A stretch of DNA of 64,000 nucleotides, taken from positions 124,001 to 188,000 of the forward strand of contig NZ_JACOQD010000004.1 of the NCBI RefSeq assembly GCF_014297365.1, given 5' to 3'. This DNA comes from Winogradskyella echinorum (GTDB lineage Bacteria > Bacteroidota > Bacteroidia > Flavobacteriales > Flavobacteriaceae). Shown here in pieces: positions 44,556-53,137 of this stretch. Below the pieces are notes generated by a model. That model had not been told where the DNA came from, ran no database searches, and worked only from the letters and a program-made list of their open reading frames with translations. The number at the start of each line of letters is the position of its first letter. Within the stretch, counting starts at the first letter, position 1. A program made the translations under genes and the position numbers.

Positions 44556-45767
44556 ATGAAAGAAGCATACATAATAGACGGAATTAGAACACCAATAGGA
44601 AGCTACAAAGGAACCTTAGCTGCTGTTCGTACAGACGATTTAGGCGCATTAGTAATTCAAGAAATTGTAAAACGAAATCCAAACATCCCAAAAGAAGCTT
44701 ACGACGATGTGATAATGGGTTGTGCAAACCAAGCAGGAGAAGACAATCGTAATGTAGCACGTATGTCTTCGCTTTTAGCAGGCTTACCGTTTACAGTACC
44801 TGGCGAAACAGTAAATAGATTATGTAGCTCAGGATTATCAGCAATTATTCACGCAAATCGTGCTATAAAAGCAGGTGATGGCGACGTATTTATTTCTGGA
44901 GGAGTGGAGAATATGACGCGTGGACCATACGTCATGGCAAAACCGTCATCAGCATTTGGAGGCGATTCTAAAATGTATGATTCTACTTTCGGATGGCGAT
45001 TTGTAAACCCGAAAATGCACGAGATGTATGGTACAGACGGCATGGGAATGACTGCGGAAAACCTGGTCGAAAAATATAATATCTCAAGAGAAGACCAAGA
45101 TAAGTTTGCGCATTGGAGCCAAATGAAAGCTTCTAAAGCTCAAGAAAACGGCCGCTTAGCAAAAGAAATAGTCACTGTAGAAATTCCGCAACGTAAAAAA
45201 GATCCTATTCAATTTTCAAAAGATGAATTTGTAAAATCAACAACATCTTTAGAAGTTTTAGGAAAGCTAAGAGCAGCTTTCAAAAAAGAAGGCGGAAGCG
45301 TAACCGCAGGAAATTCTTCTGGATTAAATGATGGGGCAGCTGCAACTATTATTGCATCCGAAGATGCAGTGAAAAAGTATAATTTAAAACCATTAGCAAG
45401 AATTGTAAGTTCTGCAGTGGTTGGTGTAGAACCTAGAATCATGGGTATTGGTCCTGTGCAAGCCTCTAATAAAGCATTAGAAAAAGCAGGTTTAACCATG
45501 GACGATATCGATATTATTGAGCTTAACGAAGCTTTTGCAGCTCAAGCTTTAGCTTGTACTAGAGCTTGGGGATTAGCAGATGATGATTCTAGATTAAACC
45601 CAAATGGAGGCTCGATTGCAATTGGTCATCCATTAGGTGTTACAGGAGCGAGAATAGCATATTCAGCAGCATTAGAGTTGAAAGAGCAAAACAAACGCTA
45701 TGCATTAATCACCATGTGTATTGGTGTTGGTCAAGGTTATGCGGCAATTATTGAAAGAGTAGAATAA
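44556..45767 (+). CDS. paaJ: 3-oxoadipyl-CoA / 3-oxo-5,6-dehydrosuberyl-CoA thiolase PaaJ
   Basis: 403 residues from the ATG at 44556. An in-frame GTG at 44544 lies within the upstream hairpin and is rejected. Thiolase landmarks: nucleophile C90 in NRLCSSGLSAI, NGGSIAIGHPLGVTGAR with the catalytic His, and CIGVGQGYAA with the second Cys. In the Paa pathway it cleaves the two beta-keto thioesters to acetyl-CoA and succinyl-CoA. A PcaF role in protocatechuate breakdown would look identical; the cluster decides the name. Confidence 0.92.
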   Translation: MKEAYIIDGIRTPIGSYKGTLAAVRTDDLGALVIQEIVKRNPNIPKEAYDDVIMGCANQAGEDNRNVARMSSLLAGLPFTVPGETVNRLCSSGLSAIIHANRAIKAGDGDVFISGGVENMTRGPYVMAKPSSAFGGDSKMYDSTFGWRFVNPKMHEMYGTDGMGMTAENLVEKYNISREDQDKFAHWSQMKASKAQENGRLAKEIVTVEIPQRKKDPIQFSKDEFVKSTTSLEVLGKLRAAFKKEGGSVTAGNSSGLNDGAAATIIASEDAVKKYNLKPLARIVSSAVVGVEPRIMGIGPVQASNKALEKAGLTMDDIDIIELNEAFAAQALACTRAWGLADDDSRLNPNGGSIAIGHPLGVTGARIAYSAALELKEQNKRYALITMCIGVGQGYAAIIERVE

Positions 45768-45797
45768 AGAAATTAGAAAATAGGCGATTCAGTTATA

Positions 45798-45889
45798 GGT
45801 TTTAAAACTGTGGAACAAGTTTTAAAAATTTCTCATTTCAACTTGAATTTTTGGTTCGTTTTGTTTCAAGACAAAATGAACATAAAGAA
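45798..45889 (+). repeat. 92-bp two-hairpin repeat, copy 2
   Basis: Same length and no gaps against 39078-39169, 6,720 bp apart. Ends 7 nt before the paaZ start codon, so it could be transcribed as the paaZ leader. Confidence 0.75.
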
Positions 45890-45896
45890 GAAATAA

Positions 45897-48434
45897 ATGA
45901 AAAAAATACAACACTACGTCCAAGGACAATGGACAACAGGTAAAGAAGAAGGAACACCAATTTTAGATGCTGTAACTGGCGAAGCTTTTACAAGTGTTGC
46001 TATTGAAGGTTTAGACGTTCCAGAAATTCTTAACTACGGACGAACAAAAGGAGGAAAAGTCCTTCGTAAAATGACCTTCCAAGAGCGTGGAAACATGCTT
46101 AAAAAATTAGCATTGTATTTGACCAAAAGAAAAGATGCTTTTTACGACTTAAGTTATAGAACAGGAGCAACAAAAGTAGATAGTTGGATAGACATCGAAG
46201 GTGGTTTTGGTAACTTATTTGCCAACGCATCATTACGTAAGTTATTTCCAAATCAATCGTATCATGTAGAAGGTGATGCTATCGATTTATCTCGTGGTGG
46301 ACGTTTTATGGCACATCATATTATGGTGCCTAAAAAAGGTGTTGCAGTTCATATTAACGCATTTAATTTCCCGGTTTGGGGAATGTTAGAAAAATGTGCA
46401 GTAAACTGGATGGCAGGAGTTCCGGCAGTAGTGTTGCCAGCACCTTCGTCTTCGTATTTAGCAGAAGCAGTTGCAAGAACCATTATAGATTCTGGAATTT
46501 TACCAGAAGGCGCTTTGCAAATCATAAACGGAACGGTTAAAAATATTCTAGATACCGTAGAATCTCAAGATGTAGTCACTTTCACGGGTTCTGCACAAAC
46601 TGGACGATTACTAAAAGCGCATCCAAGATTAATTGAAGAATCGGTACCTTTTACTATGGAAGCCGATTCTTTAAATGCTTCTATTTTAGGAGAAGATGCA
46701 GTGCCTGGAACACCAGAATTCGATTTGTTTATAAAAGAAGTCAGAAAAGAAATGACGGTTAAAGCTGGACAAAAATGTACAGCAATTCGTAGAATTATTG
46801 TTCCAGAAAAATTAGTTGATGATGTGCAAACTGCATTAGCAAAACAATTGGATAAAGTCACTATTGGAGACCCAAGATTAAAAGAGGTTAGAATGGGCTC
46901 TTTAGTCAGTCATCAACAAGTACAAGCTGTTCGCGATTCGGTAAATGATTTGTCAAAAGAAGCGCGAATAGTTTATGGAAGTTTAGATAAAATTGAAACT
47001 ATTGGTGCAGATGTTAAAAAAGGTGCTTTTATTAGTCCGATTTTATTGCGAGCAGATAACCCATTTCAAAACACCGTTATTCATGAGCGTGAGGCATTTG
47101 GTCCAGTAAGTACCATAATGCCTTATAAAAATCTAGATGAAGCTATAACTTTAGCGCAAATGGGAAAAGGGTCACTAGTGTCTTCAATCGCTACAAACGA
47201 TGATAATATTGCAAAAGACTATGTGATAAATGCTGCATCTCATCATGGAAGAATTTTAGTGTTAAACAGAGAAAGTGCGAAGCAAAGTACAGGTCATGGT
47301 TCGCCATTACCATATTTAGTACATGGAGGTCCAGGACGTGCTGGTGGAGGCGAAGAAATGGGAGGAATACGTGGTATTAAACACTATTTACAACGTACAG
47401 CCATTCAAGGTTCGCCAACAACAATTACTGAAATTACTGGAATTTATCAACAAAATTCAGAATACAAGGAAGCAGAACAGCATCCGTTTCAATACCATTG
47501 GGAAGATATTCAACCAGGAATGTCTTTAAAAACACACAAGCGAACTTTAACAGATAATGATATTCAAAATTTTGCCAATTTAACTTGGGACCATTTTTAT
47601 GCGCATACTGATATTACTTCGTTAGATGGAAGTATTTTCGAAAAGAGAACAGCGCATGGATATTTTATTATTTCTGCAGCAGCAGGATTGTTTGTGTATC
47701 CAAATAAAGGACCTGTAGCAGCTAATTATGGTTTAGATAGTATTCGTTTTTTACGACCATTATATCATAACGATACCATTTATGTACGTTTAACGTGTAA
47801 AGAAAAAGTAGATAGAGATGTAGCTTCTGCAGAACACCCAAGCGGAATCGTAAAATGGCACGTTGAGGTATTTGATGCTAATTTTGAAAACCGTCCGGAA
47901 AGTCAGAAAACCGAAAAAGATAGTCCGTTAGTCGCTGTTGCAACCATTTTAACAATGGTTCAGAAAAAACAAGACACCTTTGTCGAAATGACAGAAGATA
48001 AAATTACGGAATGTCTTTCTAATTTAAATGCAGATGCAAAACCAAAATGGGGAATCATGACACCACAACACATGATTGAGCATTTAGAATATACCTATAA
48101 GATAGCTTCCGGAGACATTCAAGATTTTGAGATTGCAACACCATCAACCATTTTAGATAAAGTGCATAATAGTTTATGGAACTATGATAAGTTTCCTAAG
48201 AATAGTCAATTTCCACAATTAGAAAAAAATACTTTAGAACCTTTAAAGCATTCCGATTTAGCAACAGCTATTGAAAAGTTTAAAGCACAACGTGAAAAGT
48301 ATTTAGAGTTTTTTAAAGAAAACCCAGAAGCTAAACTAAAGAATTTAGTTTTCGGAGAATTGAATAAATACGAATCGTATTTATTAGAAAGAAAACACCT
48401 TAACCATCATTTTGAACAATTTGGATTAATATAA
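45897..48434 (+). CDS. paaZ: PaaZ ring-opening hydrolase/dehydrogenase with extra C-terminal domain
   Basis: 845 residues against about 680 for the classic form. Domains: aldehyde dehydrogenase (1 to about 515; E255 in FTMEADS, C294 in GQKCTAI), MaoC-like hydratase (about 530-685; NLTWDHFYAHTD, HGYFIISAAAGLF), then about 150 added residues (697-845). The addition resembles a DUF1569/DinB-like four-helix domain: WGIMTPQHMIEHLEYTY and FGELNKYESYL...HLNHHFEQFGLI, with His residues suggesting metal binding. The first two domains hydrolyse oxepin-CoA and oxidise the aldehyde. The role of the addition is unknown. Confidence 0.92.
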   Translation: MKKIQHYVQGQWTTGKEEGTPILDAVTGEAFTSVAIEGLDVPEILNYGRTKGGKVLRKMTFQERGNMLKKLALYLTKRKDAFYDLSYRTGATKVDSWIDIEGGFGNLFANASLRKLFPNQSYHVEGDAIDLSRGGRFMAHHIMVPKKGVAVHINAFNFPVWGMLEKCAVNWMAGVPAVVLPAPSSSYLAEAVARTIIDSGILPEGALQIINGTVKNILDTVESQDVVTFTGSAQTGRLLKAHPRLIEESVPFTMEADSLNASILGEDAVPGTPEFDLFIKEVRKEMTVKAGQKCTAIRRIIVPEKLVDDVQTALAKQLDKVTIGDPRLKEVRMGSLVSHQQVQAVRDSVNDLSKEARIVYGSLDKIETIGADVKKGAFISPILLRADNPFQNTVIHEREAFGPVSTIMPYKNLDEAITLAQMGKGSLVSSIATNDDNIAKDYVINAASHHGRILVLNRESAKQSTGHGSPLPYLVHGGPGRAGGGEEMGGIRGIKHYLQRTAIQGSPTTITEITGIYQQNSEYKEAEQHPFQYHWEDIQPGMSLKTHKRTLTDNDIQNFANLTWDHFYAHTDITSLDGSIFEKRTAHGYFIISAAAGLFVYPNKGPVAANYGLDSIRFLRPLYHNDTIYVRLTCKEKVDRDVASAEHPSGIVKWHVEVFDANFENRPESQKTEKDSPLVAVATILTMVQKKQDTFVEMTEDKITECLSNLNADAKPKWGIMTPQHMIEHLEYTYKIASGDIQDFEIATPSTILDKVHNSLWNYDKFPKNSQFPQLEKNTLEPLKHSDLATAIEKFKAQREKYLEFFKENPEAKLKNLVFGELNKYESYLLERKHLNHHFEQFGLI

Positions 48435-48436
48435 TT

Positions 48437-49195
48437 ATGTCAGAAAAAGAGCCATACGTTAAAATAAAAATAGAAAACGAAGTAGGATACATAGAATTTT
48501 TTCATCCTGCTCATAATTCGTTACCTGGAGATGTTTTAGCAGAATTAGCACAAACTATAACAGATGCAGGAACTAACGATGCTATTAAAGTAATCGTGCT
48601 TAAAAGCGGAAAAGACAGAACATTTTGCGCTGGAGCAAGTTTTAAAGAGTTAATAAATATTGATGACAAAGCAACTGGGAAAGTTTTCTTTTCAGGCTTT
48701 GCTAACGTGATTAATGCGATGCGTAAATGTCCAAAATTTATCATTGGTCGCATACAAGGTAAAACCGTTGGTGGTGGAGTAGGATTAGCAGCTTCAACAG
48801 ATTATTGTATGGCTTCAAAGTTTGCAGCCATCAAGTTAAGTGAGCTAAATATTGGTATTGGGCCATTTGTAGTTGGACCAGCAATAGAGCGTAAAATAGG
48901 TTTAAGCGGAATGTCGCAAATCGCAATTGATGCTAATACATTTTATCCAGCAGAATGGGCTAAACAAAAAGGTTTGTTTACACATGTATTTGAAAGTAAC
49001 GAAGAACTAGATGAAGCTGTTAAAACAACCGCGGAACATTTATGCACCTACAATACTGATGCTATGCGAGAAATGAAAAAAGTATTCTGGCAAGGTACAG
49101 ACCATTGGGATGATTTGTTAGCAGAACGTGCTGCAACTAGTGGAAGATTGGTGTTGTCTGATTTTACAAAAGAAAAATTAAAGAGTTTTAAATAA
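48437..49195 (+). CDS. paaF: Enoyl-CoA hydratase, probable PaaF
   Basis: Crotonase-fold protein of 252 residues, 2 nt after paaZ. Oxyanion-hole segments: RTFCAGASFKEL and IQGKTVGGGVGLAAS. ELNIGIGPFVVGPAIERKIG contains the position where hydratases usually carry Glu; here it reads IGPFV, so catalysis may rely on a different residue. In the pathway PaaF hydrates 2,3-dehydroadipyl-CoA. The F/G assignment of the two crotonases is by position and not certain. Confidence 0.75.
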   Translation: MSEKEPYVKIKIENEVGYIEFFHPAHNSLPGDVLAELAQTITDAGTNDAIKVIVLKSGKDRTFCAGASFKELINIDDKATGKVFFSGFANVINAMRKCPKFIIGRIQGKTVGGGVGLAASTDYCMASKFAAIKLSELNIGIGPFVVGPAIERKIGLSGMSQIAIDANTFYPAEWAKQKGLFTHVFESNEELDEAVKTTAEHLCTYNTDAMREMKKVFWQGTDHWDDLLAERAATSGRLVLSDFTKEKLKSFK

Positions 49196-49197
49196 AT

Positions 49198-49794
49198 ATG
49201 ATTTATTCATTTAAAGGTTACACACCAGTTGTTCACAAATCAAGTTTCGTGCATCCTTTGGCTGCAGTAACAGGAAATGTCATTATTGGTAAAAACTGCT
49301 ACATTGGTCCAGGAGCTGCTATTCGTGGAGATTGGGGACAAATCATTTTAGAAGATGGTGTCAATGTTCAAGAAAACTGTACTGTTCATATGTTTCCTGG
49401 TAAGTCCATCACACTTAAAGAAAGTGCACATGTTGGTCATGGAGCTATTATTCATGGTGCTAATCTTGGCAAAAACTGTCTCATAGGAATGAATACTGTA
49501 ATTATGGATGATGCTGAAATTGGTGATGAATGTATCGTTGGAGCTATGTCATTTGTAAAAGCCGAAACAAAGATTCCATATCGAAGTTTAGTAGTTGGTA
49601 ATCCAGCAAAAATTATTCGTGGTGTAACGGCTGAAATGATTGCTTGGAAAACTAAGGGTACGGAATTGTATCAAAAGCTGCCCAAGGATTGCCACGACAG
49701 TTTAGAAGCTGTTGAACCATTACGTGAAGTGCCAGAAAACATGAAAATGCAAGATGATGTTTATAAAACACTTGGTGAAACATTTAAAAAATAA
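49198..49794 (+). CDS. paaY: PaaY-type hexapeptide-repeat (gamma-carbonic-anhydrase-like) protein
   Basis: 198 residues, a left-handed beta-helix of hexapeptide repeats (VIIGKNCYIGPGAAIRGDWG, VGHGAIIHGANLGKNCLIGM) with three His positioned like the gamma-class metal site (VHMF, GHGAIIHGA). In Paa clusters PaaY acts as a thioesterase on hydroxylated CoA dead-end products. It starts 2 nt after paaF and ends the paa run. Confidence 0.85.
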   Translation: MIYSFKGYTPVVHKSSFVHPLAAVTGNVIIGKNCYIGPGAAIRGDWGQIILEDGVNVQENCTVHMFPGKSITLKESAHVGHGAIIHGANLGKNCLIGMNTVIMDDAEIGDECIVGAMSFVKAETKIPYRSLVVGNPAKIIRGVTAEMIAWKTKGTELYQKLPKDCHDSLEAVEPLREVPENMKMQDDVYKTLGETFKK

Positions 49795-49883
49795 ATAATA
49801 TCAGTTATTCTTAAGAGGGAACTTTAGGGCTATGATTTAGATGAAGAATATAACTTTAACTATGATATTGTTGTGATTTGAAC

Positions 49884-50360
49884 TTATAGCACTCGACTCA
49901 AATCAATTTCATTAGTCTCTTTACTCGTCGATAAAGCAATTAAACTCTGAACATTACCCAAATAGGGCAACAATGTCAATTTAGAAATTATAAAAGTTTC
50001 ATATGCTTCAATATCTTCAACCACCAATTTCAATAAATAATCAAAATTTCCGCTGACTCTGTGGCATTCTATAACTTCAGGAAAATTGTTAATCTCCTTT
50101 ACAAATTTTTCCAAATAACTTCTGGTATGACCTTGCAAGGTTATGCCTATAAAAACGGTTAACTTCAAGCCAATTTTCTTGTTGTTTAGAATTGCAACAT
50201 ATTTTTCAATATAACCTTCCTTTTCTAATTTTTTAATGCGCTCAAAAATTGGTGACGTTGTCATTCCGAGTTCTTTAGCAATACTCTTTGTGGTTCTGTT
50301 ACTATTTTTCTGAAGTATTGTTAACAGCTGTGTGTCTATTTTATCGAGTGTATGTGGCAT
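49884..50360 (-). CDS. Lrp/AsnC-family transcriptional regulator
   Basis: 158 residues: N-terminal HTH (IDTQLLTILQKNSNRTTKSI, AKELGMTTSPIFERIKKLE) and C-terminal RAM effector domain (about 65-150). Divergent from the 2-oxoacid dehydrogenase E2 gene, 169 bp apart, with a 21-bp perfect palindrome in the gap. BkdR of pseudomonads is an Lrp homologue that controls bkd genes; by analogy this one probably senses a branched-chain or aromatic amino acid. Confidence 0.88.
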   Translation of the reverse strand: MPHTLDKIDTQLLTILQKNSNRTTKSIAKELGMTTSPIFERIKKLEKEGYIEKYVAILNNKKIGLKLTVFIGITLQGHTRSYLEKFVKEINNFPEVIECHRVSGNFDYLLKLVVEDIEAYETFIISKLTLLPYLGNVQSLIALSTSKETNEIDLSRVL

Positions 50361-50428
50361 AGAAAATTAGTTTTTTTGAAGCTATAAATTTAATAATTAA
50401 AAGTTAAAAAAACTTCATAATTGTTTAT

Positions 50429-50449
50429 AAAAAGAATATTATTCTTTTT
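50429..50449. promoter_or_regulatory. Probable Lrp-type operator
   Basis: Arms AAAAAGAATA and TATTCTTTTT are perfect reverse complements around a single T. It lies between the Lrp gene and the E2 gene, about 70 bp from the Lrp start and 84 bp from E2. A weaker inverted repeat AAGTT...AACTT is at 50401-50415. Confidence 0.6.
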
Positions 50450-50532
50450 AATATTAAATTAAAAGTTTTTAACAATTGAATAATTTGATATGTATTATCT
50501 TTAATTCTTAAATTGTAAACAATAATAGCTTG

Positions 50533-51846
50533 ATGACTTTTGAACTTAAGATGCCCAAAATGGGTGAGAGCATAACTGAAGGTACTATTATTAATTGGTT
50601 AGTAGCTGAAGGAGATGTATTTGACGATGGCGATATTATCCTCGAAGTAGCTACAGACAAAGTAGATAATGAAGTGCCTGCACCAGCATCTGGTACATTG
50701 ATAAAAACATTGTTTCAAGCTAAAGATGTTGTTCCCGTTGGAGAAGTTATCGCAATTCTTGAAATTTCAGAAGAAGTAAAATCTTCAGTTAAGAAGCCTG
50801 TCATTTTAAATGAAAAATCAATTCCGAAGAAAAAAGCTCAAAAACCTAATTCAAGATTAAACCTTTCTCAAAAAGAAGAAGTCAACAGTATTTCTTCCCC
50901 TTTGGGGAAGTCAGAAGAGGCTCTTTTCTTTTCACCATTAATCATCAAAATAGCAAAAGAACACCATATTAGTTTTGAAGAATTGGCTCGTATTCCAGCA
51001 ACAGGTCACGAAGGCAGATTACGTAAAAGTGATGTGTTTCAATATATAGAAGAAGGACGACCATTTAAGTTCGCGCAACCAGTAGCCGAAAAAGATCCAA
51101 CTGCTTATCGTATTCCACAATTGCAATTCGATAAAGGCAATGGAAAAGTGATTGAAATGGATCGCATGCGCCAAATGATTGCAGACCATATGGTGTATTC
51201 TAAGCACACGTCGCCACACGTTACGGCTTATGTTGAAGCAGATATGACAAATATGGTCAACTGGAGAAATGCAAACAAAGTCGCTTTTCAAGAAAAGCAT
51301 GGCGAACGCTTAACCTTTACACCATTATTTGTAGAAGCAGTCGCGAAAGCCGTAAAAGACTTTCCAAATATTAATGCTTCAGTAGATGGCAACAACATCA
51401 TCGTAAAAGAAGATATCAATATTGGTATGGCAACTGCTTTACCAAGTGGAAATTTAATAGTGCCTGTGGTGAAAAATGCAGATACTAAGGATTTAAAAAC
51501 CATTGTTGCTAATGTCAATGAACTAGCCAATAAAGCAAGAGAAAACAAATTAGCGGGTGACGATATTAAGGGAAGCACCTTCACAATTTCAAACGTAGGC
51601 ACCTTTGGTAGTGTTATGGGAACACCAATTATCAACCAACCAGAAGTAGCCATTTTAGCATTAGGTATCATTAAAAAACGACCAGAAGTTATCGAAACCG
51701 AAAATGGAGATGAAATAGCTATAAGAAGCATGATGTATTTATCTCTGTCTTTTGACCATCGTGTAGTTGATGGCTTTTTAGGAGGAAGTTTTGTCCGTCG
51801 AGTAGCCGATTATTTTGAACAATTTGATGTCAATAGAATAATATAA
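50533..51846 (+). CDS. 2-oxoacid dehydrogenase E2 (dihydrolipoamide acyltransferase)
   Basis: 437 residues from the ATG at 50533 (a TTG one codon earlier is also open). One lipoyl domain (about 1-78; lipoyl Lys in EVATDKVDNEVP), a linker, an E1/E3-binding domain (about 138-172; FSPLIIKIAKEHHISFEELA), and the catalytic domain with SFDHRVVDG near the end. The linker contains a 36-bp palindromic insert (50890-50925) read as ISSPLGKSEEAL (residues 120-131). Probably part of a branched-chain-type complex; E3 is not in the window. Confidence 0.9.
   Translation: MTFELKMPKMGESITEGTIINWLVAEGDVFDDGDIILEVATDKVDNEVPAPASGTLIKTLFQAKDVVPVGEVIAILEISEEVKSSVKKPVILNEKSIPKKKAQKPNSRLNLSQKEEVNSISSPLGKSEEALFFSPLIIKIAKEHHISFEELARIPATGHEGRLRKSDVFQYIEEGRPFKFAQPVAEKDPTAYRIPQLQFDKGNGKVIEMDRMRQMIADHMVYSKHTSPHVTAYVEADMTNMVNWRNANKVAFQEKHGERLTFTPLFVEAVAKAVKDFPNINASVDGNNIIVKEDINIGMATALPSGNLIVPVVKNADTKDLKTIVANVNELANKARENKLAGDDIKGSTFTISNVGTFGSVMGTPIINQPEVAILALGIIKKRPEVIETENGDEIAIRSMMYLSLSFDHRVVDGFLGGSFVRRVADYFEQFDVNRII
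50890..50925 (+). repeat. In-frame palindromic insert in the E2 gene
   Basis: Core CTTCCCCTTTGGGGAAG is a perfect palindrome (7-bp arms, TTT loop). It matches 53635-53670 in length, reading frame and 26 of 36 bases. It falls in the E2 linker, where extra residues are tolerated. Confidence 0.75.
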
Positions 51847-51853
51847 CCCGTTT

Positions 51854-51879
51854 TGTCATTCCTGCGCAGGCAGGAATCC
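51854..51879 (+). repeat. Palindromic repeat, type A
   Basis: TGTCATTCCTGC, loop, GCAGGAATCC (here the arms are CCTGC and GCAGG with loop GCAG-like). Directly follows the E2 gene by 8 nt. Confidence 0.7.
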
Positions 51880-51911
51880 ACAATAAAAAATTAAGTTTAA
51901 TTAATGAGATA

Positions 51912-51925
51912 CCCACTTTCGTGGG
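51912..51925 (+). repeat. CCCACTTTCGTGGG hairpin before the aminotransferase
   Basis: Identical to 44535-44548, with the same flanks; ends 9 nt before the ATG at 51935. Possibly a leader hairpin shared by the two genes. Confidence 0.6.
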
Positions 51926-51934
51926 CATAAAATT

Positions 51935-53002
51935 ATGAAACACAATATATTAATCACTAAAGTAGAAAAATCAAAAGTTGAAAATATTGACTTCAACAAC
52001 ATACCATTAGGCACAACCTTCACAGACCACATGTTTATTTGCGATTATAATAATGGAGTTTGGGAAAATCCAAGAATAGAACCTATGGGAATGATACCTA
52101 CACATCCTGCGGCCATGGCCTTGCATTATGGACAAGCCATTTTCGAAGGGATGAAAGCCACTGTAGATACCAATGGAAATCCAATGCTTTTTAGACCATC
52201 AAAAAATGCATCACGATTAAATTTTAGTGCTGATAGAATGGGAATGCCATCTTTTCCAGAAGATCTATTTGTAGAAGGTTTAAAACAATTAGTCGATTTA
52301 GAACGAAATTGGATTCCACCAACAGATGGAAGCGCTTTGTATTTAAGACCGTTCATGTATGCAGACGAAGCCTTTATTGGTATGCGCGCAGCAACTCATT
52401 TTAAGTTTATAATTATGGCGTCACCAGCAGGTCCATTTTTTAGTAAACCAATAAAATTATGGGCAGAAAACAAATATATTCGTGCAGCTTCAGGTGGAAC
52501 GGGAGAAGCTAAAGCCGCAGGAAATTATGCTGCAGCCATTCGTCCAACAGAATTAGCAAAAGCCAAAGGGTACGACCAAGTACTGTGGCTAGATGCCGTT
52601 GAGCATAATTATATTCAAGAAGTTGGTACCATGAATATTTTCTTTAAAGTCAACGGAAAATTCATCACGCCAAAACGCGATGGTTCCATTTTAGATGGCA
52701 TTACCAGAATGAGTGTTATCGATATTTTAAGAGATAAAGGATTCGAGGTGACAGAAAGAGCAATTACCATTCAAGAAATACGAGATGCTTCAATTGATGG
52801 AAGTTTAGAAGAAGCCTTTGGGACAGGAACGGCAGTTGGCATTGCTTACATTAAAGAAATAGCCATGGGAGAAAAAACCATTCATGTATCAGACGAACAT
52901 CCTGTTGGATTAGAGGTGAATAACACTCTTAACGCTATAAAAACAGGTAAGATTGAAGATAAATTTAATTGGATGGTTAAAGTAGAGAACGAATTAGTTT
53001 AA
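51935..53002 (+). CDS. ilvE: Branched-chain amino acid aminotransferase
   Basis: Fold-type IV PLP aminotransferase of 355 residues, the length of the bacterial BCAT2 group. Landmarks: PTHPAAMALHYGQAIFEGMKA, LYLRPFMYADE, LWLDAVEHNYIQEVGTMN. It lies between E2 and E1, so here it probably supplies 2-oxoacids from Val, Leu and Ile (or, in view of the adjacent paa genes, phenylpyruvate from Phe). A dyad-symmetric sequence follows its stop. Confidence 0.9.
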   Translation: MKHNILITKVEKSKVENIDFNNIPLGTTFTDHMFICDYNNGVWENPRIEPMGMIPTHPAAMALHYGQAIFEGMKATVDTNGNPMLFRPSKNASRLNFSADRMGMPSFPEDLFVEGLKQLVDLERNWIPPTDGSALYLRPFMYADEAFIGMRAATHFKFIIMASPAGPFFSKPIKLWAENKYIRAASGGTGEAKAAGNYAAAIRPTELAKAKGYDQVLWLDAVEHNYIQEVGTMNIFFKVNGKFITPKRDGSILDGITRMSVIDILRDKGFEVTERAITIQEIRDASIDGSLEEAFGTGTAVGIAYIKEIAMGEKTIHVSDEHPVGLEVNNTLNAIKTGKIEDKFNWMVKVENELV

Positions 53003-53009
53003 AATTTTA

Positions 53010-53044
53010 TGTATCGAGAAGTTAATCAAAAAGTTCTCGATACA
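53010..53044 (+). repeat. Inverted repeat after the aminotransferase
   Basis: TGTATCGAGAA (53010-53020) and TTCTCGATACA (53034-53044) are perfect 11-bp reverse complements with a 13-nt loop. There is no T-run, so it is more likely repeat-derived than a terminator. It overlaps the 47-bp repeat. Confidence 0.65.
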
Positions 53045-53079
53045 AAATTGCAGAAAAAGCAATTTCACTCGAACTGACG
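53033..53079 (-). repeat. 47-bp intergenic repeat, inverted copy of 41826-41872
   Basis: Its reverse complement starts CGTCAGTTCGAGTGA and ends TTGTATCGAGAAC. The pair lies on either side of an 11-kb stretch holding paaH to the aminotransferase. Confidence 0.7.
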
Positions 53080-53085
53080 AGAAGT

Positions 53086-53110
53086 TGTCATTCCTGCGAA
53101 AGCAGGAATC
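53086..53110 (+). repeat. Palindromic repeat, type A
   Basis: TGTCATTCCTGCGAAAGCAG then GAATC. One of two copies before the E1 gene. Confidence 0.7.
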
Positions 53111-53137
53111 TACATTGAAATAAATACGATAAAATAG

